From the NCBI GenBank assembly GCA_030639495.1, contig DAOWCP010000030.1, positions 1 to 25,034 on the forward strand: a DNA stretch of 25,034 nt, written 5' to 3'. The notes below the pieces were generated by a model that searched no databases, was not told the origin of the DNA, and saw only the letters and a list, made by a program, of their open reading frames with translations. Shown here in pieces: positions 6,836-14,463 of the stretch (positions are counted from its first letter, which is position 1; each line of letters begins with the position of its first letter). The stretch comes from JAGLTN01 sp023135255 (GTDB taxonomy: Bacteria > Planctomycetota > Phycisphaerae > Sedimentisphaerales > Anaerobacaceae). The position numbers were made by a program, and so were the translations under genes.

Positions 6836-8032
6836 TTACTGTAAAGCTTTCTGCAATGATTCGAAATTCTCAAAACCATCATCGCTGCGAACAACATTTA
6901 ACATTTTATCGAAGCTTTTTATACTGGAGTACCTGTCATCAAGCGGAGATTTGATATATAGCGAGGCAAAAAGATTGCCCATCTGGACGGCTTCTTCAAA
7001 ATCAATATCTGCCTTTTTGAAAGCTTCAAGATTGCCCGCAACGTAGCTTATAAAACCTGCGCGGAAAGAATCTCCCGCACCAACCAGGTCGGTAACTTCT
7101 CCGGCCATAAAACGTGACTGAATTTTTACAGGAGCAAACTGTTTGCCTTTGAGTGCATATTTGATGTAAGCGCCGGAGCTTACTGTTACGCCTAACAATT
7201 TTGCCCGGCTGTCATCTTTCCAATATTTTTCTGAAAGGAAATCGAGAAAATCGCAACACATCTGCTGTTCATCTATCCGGCTCCAGTCTTTTTTCTGTCC
7301 CAGCGTGTTTTCAATCATTTTGGCTTCGTCGCTGGAGGTAAAGAACAGATCAAGCTCACCGAGCAACGGGGCAAGCAGTTTGTATTCTTCAACGGGCTGA
7401 CCTGAATCAATTAGTTGCTGCGGATTGCCGGTAAGTGTATGGCTGTCAACTATGGTAACAATTCCTTTATTTCTGCACCATTTAATAAACGCTGCAAGAT
7501 CCCGTCCGCTATTAGCATCACCCTTATCTGAAAGGCCCGAATACATGTAATAAACGATTTCGGGTTTTAGATTTTCGATACTCTTTTTGAAAGTTTCAAA
7601 ATCAAAATCATGATTAGCATTTGGGAAATATGCTATGCCTCCTCGATCGCCTGTCTTTTTATCATGTATAAATGTCGTTCCTGTAGGAAGGCACGGATGT
7701 ATTATCGTAGCTGACATATCGATCTGGTTCCGGGTCATTACATCGTAAAAAAATCTTCCCTGCGCATCAAGGCTTTCAAAATCACCTTTGCCGAGATTCA
7801 CACCGACTGCGACTTTCAAACCGGTCTTTGCTACCAGCGGCGCCGTGTTGCCGGGGCCACCTGCCGTTGCAAAACCTTCTTTTATCCATTGGTTGAGCTG
7901 CTGCTGAGAGTAGTCCGGCATATCCTTAGTTGCGCACTTTGCCAGACCACCTTTGCCCGCCAGTACTTCGGTAAATTCAAAATCTTTTCTTCGAAAATCA
8001 ACAACAGCAGTATTTAAAATCATCAAATTCAT
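6836..8032 (-). CDS. PfkB-family carbohydrate kinase
   Basis: A 398-aa ribokinase-like (PfkB) sugar kinase. The glycine motif GGPGNTA (58-64) forms the sugar-binding region and DLVGAGDSFRAGF (315-327) holds the catalytic base Asp321 and anion hole. At 398 residues it is longer than ribokinase (about 310); the extra length includes an N-terminal stretch (about 10-55) and an insertion before the ATP half. The substrate is unknown: ribose, fructose, a 2-keto-3-deoxy acid or a nucleoside are all possible. The ATG at 8032 is limited by an in-frame TGA two codons upstream; no Shine-Dalgarno site is evident. It sits between the secreted hydrolases and the polyol dehydrogenase, suggesting use of the released sugar. 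Confidence 0.88.
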   Translation of the reverse strand: MNLMILNTAVVDFRRKDFEFTEVLAGKGGLAKCATKDMPDYSQQQLNQWIKEGFATAGGPGNTAPLVAKTGLKVAVGVNLGKGDFESLDAQGRFFYDVMTRNQIDMSATIIHPCLPTGTTFIHDKKTGDRGGIAYFPNANHDFDFETFKKSIENLKPEIVYYMYSGLSDKGDANSGRDLAAFIKWCRNKGIVTIVDSHTLTGNPQQLIDSGQPVEEYKLLAPLLGELDLFFTSSDEAKMIENTLGQKKDWSRIDEQQMCCDFLDFLSEKYWKDDSRAKLLGVTVSSGAYIKYALKGKQFAPVKIQSRFMAGEVTDLVGAGDSFRAGFISYVAGNLEAFKKADIDFEEAVQMGNLFASLYIKSPLDDRYSSIKSFDKMLNVVRSDDGFENFESLQKALQ

Positions 8033-8076
8033 TATTCATGACTCATTTTAAAATATCTTATCATTCGATGCCACAT

Positions 8077-8128
8077 AATAACAAGTTACGGATTTATTCG
8101 CGGAAATTTCTTACCGTGAAGGGTATAG
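8077..8128 (-). repeat. Intergenic element copy F (half form, inverted)
   Basis: Read on the minus strand it gives TATACCCTTCACGGTA, TTTCCGCGAATAAATCCGTAACTTGTTATT, i.e. the left half of the long form, and then stops. It is the only copy in the opposite orientation to A-E and the only one with a mismatch in the terminal dyad. Confidence 0.8.
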
Positions 8129-8145
8129 TTGTTTATTTGCGTCAG

Positions 8146-10302
8146 CTAATCGATATGTACCCATTTAATTATCTCATATCTTTTGCCTTTATACGGGCCT
8201 TTTCGGGCAATCTGCCCGCTACCATTTGACCATGTTAATTTTACAGTATTATATTTTCCTTTTTGGAAATCCAGCGTTTCGCCGTCATCTTCTATCAATG
8301 TAATCGGCTTTGGATTTTTACCGAAGGCGTAAACTGTCAGCTTAAACATTGTATCTTTGTCAACATATTCAACGGGTTCAGCTATTGGTAAGATGCTATT
8401 GTCTTTTACAAATACAGGACATTTGTCGAGTCCCATTTCGATTTGATATTCCTGACCGCCTTTAAATTTCTGATGGGTCCAGAAACAATACCAGTTGCCT
8501 TTCGGCAGATACACAGTTCTTTTGTTTCGCCCTTTAAAAAATGGTGCGAATAAAAGGCTGTCACCAACCATCGATTCATCATCAATGTTATAAGTTGCTG
8601 TATCATTAGTATAATCCATCACTAATGCCCTGAAAGGGGGCTTGCCCTGCCAGTAATATTTTGCGAAATTGGCGTAAAGGTATGGAATCAGACTCATTCT
8701 GACTCGCATTATCTCTCTGCACATATTTTCAACTTCTTCGGCATTTTCAAGAAATTCATTTCTGTTATTTTTGGCTCTGTCAAATTGCAACCAGGGCGGA
8801 TTGTCAATCATCCATGAATTGAAAGTCAGCTGAGGTGAAAAACATGCCTGTTGCACACGCCGAATCAGATCGGGGATTGAAGATGTCTGCCTTATTTCCG
8901 GCGACCAGAGAAGGCCTGAGAAACTCGCATTAAGGCCCATCCTCATATAAACTTCATCATCATACATGTCGCTATAGAGCGTAAATGAATAAGGCGCCGC
9001 TAACGCACCGGAGGCTCTAACGTCGCCATAGGTTCTCATATTATTTCTGTCAAAGATTTCCTGCATCGTCCGCTGATACAAAACACCTAACATATTATGC
9101 ATCTGCTCACCGTCGGTACCTGAAGGAAATTCACTACATTCCGGAAAGCCCCATGGTTTTTTCGCCTGGGCATAATTGGAATTATCACATTCATCTATTT
9201 TGAAAGCTGTGACACCTTTTTTAACGAGGTTTTCTTCGTGATAACTGCCGAAAATATTCCGGGTCTTCTCCAGAGTAAAGTCAGGCACCAGCCCACCCCA
9301 GACCGTGTAGTCACCTGAGAGATGCATCAAAGGCTTATACAACGGGCTGTCCCAGCGAACATAAACATGTTCCCAGAGATTTAATTTATAATTCATTCCA
9401 ATGATCTCACTGATAAACGCATCCGGATCGGGGAACTTTTCTTTGTGCCAAACATAGCTGCAGGGATAAACCCCAGTTTGCCACATTGGTTCGAGGCCGA
9501 ACATATTTATCGGAAGATGTTTTTCTCTGAAATATTTTGCGAGCCTTAGTGCATTTGCAGCATCAAAATCTTTCTCACATCTATATTTTACCCCCAGTCC
9601 CCACATAGGAGGCAGTGTGCCGCCGCCGCTAAAAAGATTGTATCTTGCAACTGCGTCTTTCATCGCAGGGCCTGCGAAAACATAAATATCCACGCCCTGG
9701 GCGCCGGGGACATCTACACTGACAACATTAGAATTTATCTCTCTTGGTTTATACAGATCTGCCGGCGTGTCACCGGCTTCGGTTGTGTTAGCTGCCTGGT
9801 TTTTGTCAGCTTCGGCAAGTTTCGGATGGCTGCCGCAATAGAATGCGACGTATCGAGCAGTATCGACATATACGCCGTAGCCTTTGGTTGAAACATAAAA
9901 AGGAACCGGTGCATGCGTAAAACCAACATTACCTATAGGATAAGCGTTAGTTATCAATTGCTTGCGCAGACCACGCTGATCAAATGAATTGATCTGCAAA
10001 CCAAACCCGAACAACCGTTCTGTATCATTCAAAGGCAGATCAACTGTACAGCCTCTGGTTCTTGTTTTGAATGATATATTCGATAAATCTATCGGCGCAC
10101 TTTTTATCCGCGGCATTTCAGCTAAAGCGTCTTTTTTCATTTTATAGCATTGATAAGCGGTTGGAACAATTTTTTCGGGCTCGCCGCAACGTATTTTCCA
10201 GATGCCAGGGGCAACTTTTGTTATCTTCGGAGCATTGGCAAAACATGTTCCCAACAAAACCACCAATACTAAAAACAACCCTCCGACCTTTTTAATATCC
10301 AT
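8146..10302 (-). CDS. Secreted GH31 glycoside hydrolase (alpha-xylosidase/alpha-glucosidase-like)
   Basis: A 718-aa exported enzyme of family GH31. A signal peptide runs MDIKKVGGLFLVLVVLLGTCFANA with likely cleavage after residue 24. The (beta/alpha)8 core starts near PMWGLGVKYRC; the nucleophile is predicted as Asp370 in AFKIDECDN and the acid/base as Asp445 in TLYSDMYDD, following VRASGALAAPY. A C-terminal beta domain follows (VFVKDNSILPIAEP...). GH31 members cleave terminal alpha-linked glucose, xylose or galactose; the exact substrate is unclear. I chose ATG 10302 over the TTG at 10308 because GGAG lies seven bases before it. It is 23 bases downstream of the next hydrolase gene, so the two are likely cotranscribed. 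Confidence 0.88.
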   Translation of the reverse strand: MDIKKVGGLFLVLVVLLGTCFANAPKITKVAPGIWKIRCGEPEKIVPTAYQCYKMKKDALAEMPRIKSAPIDLSNISFKTRTRGCTVDLPLNDTERLFGFGLQINSFDQRGLRKQLITNAYPIGNVGFTHAPVPFYVSTKGYGVYVDTARYVAFYCGSHPKLAEADKNQAANTTEAGDTPADLYKPREINSNVVSVDVPGAQGVDIYVFAGPAMKDAVARYNLFSGGGTLPPMWGLGVKYRCEKDFDAANALRLAKYFREKHLPINMFGLEPMWQTGVYPCSYVWHKEKFPDPDAFISEIIGMNYKLNLWEHVYVRWDSPLYKPLMHLSGDYTVWGGLVPDFTLEKTRNIFGSYHEENLVKKGVTAFKIDECDNSNYAQAKKPWGFPECSEFPSGTDGEQMHNMLGVLYQRTMQEIFDRNNMRTYGDVRASGALAAPYSFTLYSDMYDDEVYMRMGLNASFSGLLWSPEIRQTSSIPDLIRRVQQACFSPQLTFNSWMIDNPPWLQFDRAKNNRNEFLENAEEVENMCREIMRVRMSLIPYLYANFAKYYWQGKPPFRALVMDYTNDTATYNIDDESMVGDSLLFAPFFKGRNKRTVYLPKGNWYCFWTHQKFKGGQEYQIEMGLDKCPVFVKDNSILPIAEPVEYVDKDTMFKLTVYAFGKNPKPITLIEDDGETLDFQKGKYNTVKLTWSNGSGQIARKGPYKGKRYEIIKWVHID

Positions 10303-10325
10303 AAACAAACTCCATTAAAAAAAAT

Positions 10326-12389
10326 TTAGTGACTTGTTTTTTCGTCTTTGTCTTTTTTAGCTACAAGCCTAAATGCAAGCGATGGCTGACCAACTTCGCC
10401 GAATCTGCCTTTAAGCTTTATCCAGTTCTTGTCCAGCATCTCCGCAGGCCAATCCGGGATGGTAACAGTTGCAATTAGTTGAGTTCTGTCCATAGGCTCG
10501 ATCGAAACTTTCCACTTTTCAGGTGAAAACTTCAAACCGCTCGGCGGATCTACAAGCTCAACGCTGCCCTGAACAACTTTGTCTGTAAAATTATAAGCAT
10601 AAAGCACAATATCTCTTGGCTTATTAACTTCGATGGCATGCTCCTGAGTCTCTACCCAGTTTTTAAAAGTATCCTGCGTATCACGTTTTGGTATCTGCAC
10701 CTGCAAAATAACAGGACTTGGTTTGCCGGTTCTATATTCTGCCATTTTTTTCGTTTGAAGATTCAGTTTTTTAGCGTTGCCTTTTTCCAGGACAACAAAA
10801 AATGCTTCATCAGTAAGCTCATCCGGCATCTTATCGATTTTCCTGCCGAGATAGTCATAGACGCCTTTGATTTTCAGACCTTTCGGAGCTGTCCATTTAT
10901 AATGAGCATTTCCTTTAGCTTCCCACCCCCCATCGGGGTTCTGCGCCCAGCAGACGAGTACATCTCTTTCGAGGCCGTCTGGTTTTGCCCTAAAGGCATA
11001 AATATTGGCAATTTTGTCAGGCTTTAGTCTGCCTATGCTTTTGGCGCCGGCCATAAATCTGCCTAAAGCCGCCAAAGCAACGTAGCTTGGCCTTGGCGTC
11101 ATATCGAGCCTGAGCAAACCAAACTGTGAATTTCTGTTAGGTCTGTCCTCGATGTAATGACCCAGGCAAAAATGGAAATGCCTGTTGACTCCGTTATAAA
11201 CACTGCTGGCATAAGAATGAGCCATGTGCTCAGCTTTTCGCTGTGCTTTTTCTCTCGTATAATCGCACCATGGATGTTCGCTGTCATAATCCATACCTCT
11301 ATCAGCTTCGGTCAACCAGATAGGTCTTCCGCAGGCAGCTTCTATTGATGGGCCCCAGAGTTTATCATAAGCGTTGGGCCAATCGTAAGAATGAATACTG
11401 TAGGCATTATAGTAGGGCCAGGTTTCGTTAAGCAGATAACCATCAGTTGTGAGCTGGCTTGGAACACCGCCCGACGAACAACCTGCAACAATTGCATCCG
11501 GATTGCCTGCCTTGACACCAAGATAAACAGCCTTTTGGTGTGTCACTATCTCATCGACAGTATGGCCGCCGAAATTATTTGCGTTGGCTTCGTTGCCGCT
11601 TTCCCATGCCTGAACGGTGTCTTTAAATCGCTCGGCGAACATCTTGCTCAATTTATAAGCAATTCTCAAGTCACGAGGGAACTGCCCGCCTCTTCTGCCG
11701 TCCATCTCCCTGTTAATCGCCCATCTCGGTCTTGTCGGAGCGCCATGAAGAACCTTTAAACCATACTTAGCCTGCAAAGCCGCTGCCACATCATAATCAG
11801 ATTTCTCCACGAATTGCAGTTCATCTTTCTCCATTTCACGTATACTTATTCTGTCCCGTGTCCAGTTTATACCGGCAAGTGCCGCCAGTTTTGAAAACCT
11901 CTCCTGACCGGCAAAATCTTTCCTTGCAAACCACGCTATCGCGGCATCGATACATACAGGCGAATCCTGCGGGGTGGGGGCCTTGAGTTTTGCAAGCACT
12001 GCGCAAGTTGTCCAGTCGGTCAGCTTTGCCTTTTCATCCAGAAAATCCATTCTGTACCAGCCGATACCAAGTTTGCCGACTTCAATATCTTTTACATCAA
12101 ATTTGCCTTTTCTTTTAAGGGATCCCTTTTTGATTATTTTGTCTTTGTCATCTGTAAGCTGCCACTTAATTGATTCTAAGCCGAGGCCTAATGGGAATTT
12201 GACTTTTATCTTTTCGCCAAGCAGGTAGACATTGCCCGGATGGTCAGGTGCGGCAACAGGAATATCCCTCTCGATAACAGCTAAAGCTTTCGACTGGTCG
12301 AAGCTGTCCTGGTCGGCATATAAACTTAAAAAACTCAGAAAAACCAACATTACTAACAAGATTATAGGTAAAAATTTGCGTTCAGCCAT
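10326..12389 (-). CDS. Secreted clan GH-A-like glycoside hydrolase, family unclear
   Basis: A 687-aa exported protein. The signal peptide (MAERKFLPIILLVMLVFLSFLSLYA) is followed by a beta-rich region (about 30-140), then a TIM-barrel-like catalytic part. A candidate acid/base is Glu267 in WESGNEAN and a candidate nucleophile Glu361 in PIWLTEADRG, the strand-4 NE and strand-7 E arrangement of clan GH-A (families 5, 39, 79 and relatives). The tail (about 540-687) resembles a beta-sandwich domain. I cannot name the GH family. The ATG at 12389 is preferred over 12413 because GTGGAG lies eight bases upstream and it gives a cleaner signal peptide. With the GH31 gene it forms a two-gene polysaccharide-degradation unit. 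Confidence 0.75.
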   Translation of the reverse strand: MAERKFLPIILLVMLVFLSFLSLYADQDSFDQSKALAVIERDIPVAAPDHPGNVYLLGEKIKVKFPLGLGLESIKWQLTDDKDKIIKKGSLKRKGKFDVKDIEVGKLGIGWYRMDFLDEKAKLTDWTTCAVLAKLKAPTPQDSPVCIDAAIAWFARKDFAGQERFSKLAALAGINWTRDRISIREMEKDELQFVEKSDYDVAAALQAKYGLKVLHGAPTRPRWAINREMDGRRGGQFPRDLRIAYKLSKMFAERFKDTVQAWESGNEANANNFGGHTVDEIVTHQKAVYLGVKAGNPDAIVAGCSSGGVPSQLTTDGYLLNETWPYYNAYSIHSYDWPNAYDKLWGPSIEAACGRPIWLTEADRGMDYDSEHPWCDYTREKAQRKAEHMAHSYASSVYNGVNRHFHFCLGHYIEDRPNRNSQFGLLRLDMTPRPSYVALAALGRFMAGAKSIGRLKPDKIANIYAFRAKPDGLERDVLVCWAQNPDGGWEAKGNAHYKWTAPKGLKIKGVYDYLGRKIDKMPDELTDEAFFVVLEKGNAKKLNLQTKKMAEYRTGKPSPVILQVQIPKRDTQDTFKNWVETQEHAIEVNKPRDIVLYAYNFTDKVVQGSVELVDPPSGLKFSPEKWKVSIEPMDRTQLIATVTIPDWPAEMLDKNWIKLKGRFGEVGQPSLAFRLVAKKDKDEKTSH

Positions 12390-12519
12390 AATTGTGTCTC
12401 CACGAATTTTCATTTAGTAACCCTTAATTTATAAAAGGATACCCCATTTTAAAGGCATTTGTTCGATGTTTGTAACTATAAATCAGCATACCCTTTGCTT
12501 CAAGTAAATTCGTAAAAAC

Positions 12520-12549
12520 TTGACAGTTGCGATTTTGAATAAGTATTCA
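12520..12549 (+). promoter_or_regulatory. Promoter-like sequence facing the end of the dockerin gene
   Basis: TTGACA (12520-12525) is followed by GTATTC (12543) at 17 bases or TATTCA (12544) at 18. The -35 lies in AAAAACTTGACAG, the same string as in the STAS promoter and nearly the same as before the lpxL-like gene. No + strand gene lies downstream; the convergent dockerin gene ends at 12626, so any transcript would be short or antisense. Confidence 0.4.
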
Positions 12550-12554
12550 AGGAT

Positions 12555-12611
12555 GGTTATTCTTTCAAGACAAGCCAGTATCCCGTCAAAACTGAAGTTA
12601 TGATAATAACC
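12555..12611 (+). ncRNA. Possible small RNA or antisense leader (inverted repeat)
   Basis: The predicted start (about 12556) falls at GGTTATT (12555-12561), which can pair with AATAACC (12605-12611), closing a 57-nt segment that contains an inner CAGT/ACTG pair. A T-rich stretch follows. No protein reading frame is apparent. Evidence is limited to the promoter-like box and the inverted repeat. Confidence 0.25.
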
Positions 12612-12625
12612 GGGTTTGATTTTCT

Positions 12626-14083
12626 TTAAAATGAACCTATCGGGAAAAGCCATTGCTGAGCCAGTATCGCCAGATCAAACTCATTAACATAACCATCTTC
12701 ATCGAAGTCCGCCCAATTGCAGAAGTCGTTTGAGCCGTCGCAGTCGTCTCTACCCCAGTTCCCGGCTAATACCGCAAAGTCGTACATATCAACTTCATAA
12801 TCCAAATCAACATCTGCAGGTGACGGCGGCCACTCAGCTGTCGGCCTCCCCCCATAAGTCTCGCCCCAACCAGACGTGCCCGGTATATAATAAACCATCG
12901 CGTTATCCGAATAGCTGAATATAAGATAACCAACTGCGGGAGCGTCGCCCTTGAAATACACACCCGTAAGGCCGTCGCAGGATTGGAATGCCATTACTCC
13001 GATTGTGGTAACACTGTCAGGTATAGTTACAATGATAAGGCCGTCGCAATAAGCAAACGCATAGTCTCCGATGGTGATAACGCTGTCGGGGATGGTTATG
13101 CTGATAAGGCCATTGCAGGATTGGAATGCCCTTGTTCCAATGGTGGTAACGCTGTCGGGAATTGAATAGGCCCCGGTTTTGCCGCCTGGGTATTGAATAA
13201 TCATGGTCTGGCTTTTGTTAAACAAAACCCCGTTTATACTGCTGTAAGTTGTATTGGCTGGATCTACGCTAATACCCTCAAGGCCGTCACAAAAATAGAA
13301 CGCAATTTCTCCGATGGCAGTAACACTACTACCGATAGTTACACTGATAAGGCCATCGCAGCTATAGAACGCACCGCCTCCGATGGTGGTAACACTGTCG
13401 GGGATAGTTATGTTGGTTAATCCGTCACAGCTATAGAACGCCCAGTCTCCGATAGTGGTAACACTGCCGGGAATGCTTATGCTGGTAAGGGCGTCGAGGT
13501 AACGGAACGAATTGTCAGCGAGGGTGATAACGGTCAAGCTGTCTAAGGTTTCCGGAATGGTTAAATCGCCACCGGAGCCAATGTAATTGTTGACGACACA
13601 AGTACTGTCGCCATTGTCAATAATAATAAAATCATCCGCCAAAGACCACTGGCACTGCACTGTGGGCCGCCCGCCAAAAGTAGCCCCCCAGCCGAATGTG
13701 CCCGGTATATAATAAACTGTCGCGTTATTTGATCTGTAGAATACATCATAACCGAGTGCGGGAGAATCACCTTTGAAATACACACTGAAAAGGCCACTGC
13801 AAGAACTGAATGCCCCATTTCCGATGGATGTAACACTCGCTGGTATCACAACACTGATTAAACTGCTGCTATAGAATGCTCGGAGTCCTATAGAAACAAC
13901 CGTCAGACCTTCGAGTGTATCGGGGATGGTTACACTACCGCCGGGGCCTGTGTAGTCGGTAATGGTGCAGGTGCCGTCGCCGTTGTCCTGCCAGGTGTAA
14001 TGTGACTCGTCAGCAAACGAAGCTGTTGAAAAAAATGCAGAAATAATGATAGCTAATATCGCGATGATAATTTGATTTTTCAT
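12626..14083 (-). CDS. Secreted BspA-like leucine-rich repeat protein with C-terminal dockerin-like domain
   Basis: A 485-aa exported protein. The signal peptide runs to about residue 24 (...FFSTASFA). The body consists of BspA/Treponema pallidum-type leucine-rich repeats of about 23 residues built on SITIPDSVTTIGxxAFxSCDGL, in two blocks. Each block has a copy of VYYIPGT-GWG-T-GGRPT near its end. The last 63 residues hold two EF-hand-like calcium loops (DVDLDYEVDMYDF and DFDEDGYVNEFDL), each followed by a helix, typical of type I dockerin domains in Planctomycetota. Secretion, repeats and dockerin suggest a surface or extracellular scaffold partner, but the ligand is unknown. ATG 14083 is preferred over a TTG at 14086; AAGGA lies nine bases upstream. 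Confidence 0.88.
   Translation of the reverse strand: MKNQIIIAILAIIISAFFSTASFADESHYTWQDNGDGTCTITDYTGPGGSVTIPDTLEGLTVVSIGLRAFYSSSLISVVIPASVTSIGNGAFSSCSGLFSVYFKGDSPALGYDVFYRSNNATVYYIPGTFGWGATFGGRPTVQCQWSLADDFIIIDNGDSTCVVNNYIGSGGDLTIPETLDSLTVITLADNSFRYLDALTSISIPGSVTTIGDWAFYSCDGLTNITIPDSVTTIGGGAFYSCDGLISVTIGSSVTAIGEIAFYFCDGLEGISVDPANTTYSSINGVLFNKSQTMIIQYPGGKTGAYSIPDSVTTIGTRAFQSCNGLISITIPDSVITIGDYAFAYCDGLIIVTIPDSVTTIGVMAFQSCDGLTGVYFKGDAPAVGYLIFSYSDNAMVYYIPGTSGWGETYGGRPTAEWPPSPADVDLDYEVDMYDFAVLAGNWGRDDCDGSNDFCNWADFDEDGYVNEFDLAILAQQWLFPIGSF
12960..13880 (-). repeat. Degenerate ~69-bp coding repeats inside the BspA-like gene
   Basis: The DNA shows a recurring module near GTGGTAACACTGTCGGGGAT (for example around 13006, 13078, 13146 and 13388), spaced by roughly 69 bases or multiples. 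It encodes one 23-residue leucine-rich repeat each time. High similarity between copies suggests recent expansion or gene conversion. Confidence 0.7.
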
Positions 14084-14426
14084 CAACTTTCATCCTTTAA
14101 CTTAACTTTCATATCTCGTATTTGTTTGACGGCCGCAGCTCTAAACAAACTTTGGCCTTGAAACACCAATATTTTTTTTGTTCAAGTTTACTGCCTCTTA
14201 CTATAGTATTTTAAACGATAATGGTAATTTTTTCAAGAAAATAGTAACTATTTCTTTAAAAAATAGGCTTCTCTAAGCCAGACCATTGCCGGAAAGGGCT
14301 GATTTTGCTCTTATACCACTTGTCAGCGGCCTTGGCTGAAGCAAAAAATTCCTTTTTGATAGCTCCGCAAAGATTTATCTAAAAACCCCTTACAGCAAAA
14401 CTCTGGGTTTGAGATTTCGTAAAAGC
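14084..14426. other. Divergent intergenic region between the dockerin and lpxL-like genes
   Basis: AT-rich gap with no credible gene. It contains the ribosome site of the dockerin gene (AAGGA just right of 14083), a short TACTATAGTA palindrome (about 14198-14207), and then unstructured sequence up to the lpxL promoter. Confidence 0.5.
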
Positions 14427-14454
14427 TTGACAGCTGGGGTTTTAGCACTAAAAT
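14427..14454 (+). promoter_or_regulatory. Promoter predicting a leaderless lpxL-like mRNA
   Basis: TTGACA (14427-14432) and TAAAAT (14449-14454) are 16 bases apart. A start about seven bases after the -10 would be at about 14461, only about three bases before the ATG at 14464. There is no Shine-Dalgarno sequence between the -10 box and the ATG. The sequence TTCGTAAAAGCTTGACAGCTG here is close to TTCGTAAAAACTTGACAGTTG at 12510-12530. Confidence 0.6.
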
Positions 14455-14463
14455 CAACCGCTT

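Noticed and set aside
2956..8128. The six intergenic elements as a dispersed CRISPR or insertion sequence
   Set aside because: Copies are separated by whole genes, encode no transposase and show no consistent target-site duplication that I could see.
12730..13420. Several + strand open frames opposite the BspA-like gene
   Set aside because: They are shadows of the repetitive leucine-rich repeat coding sequence and have no ribosome sites or family motifs.
12960..13880. Regular repeats that could suggest a CRISPR array
   Set aside because: The repeats are contiguous, in frame and encode 23-residue leucine-rich repeats; there are no unique spacers.
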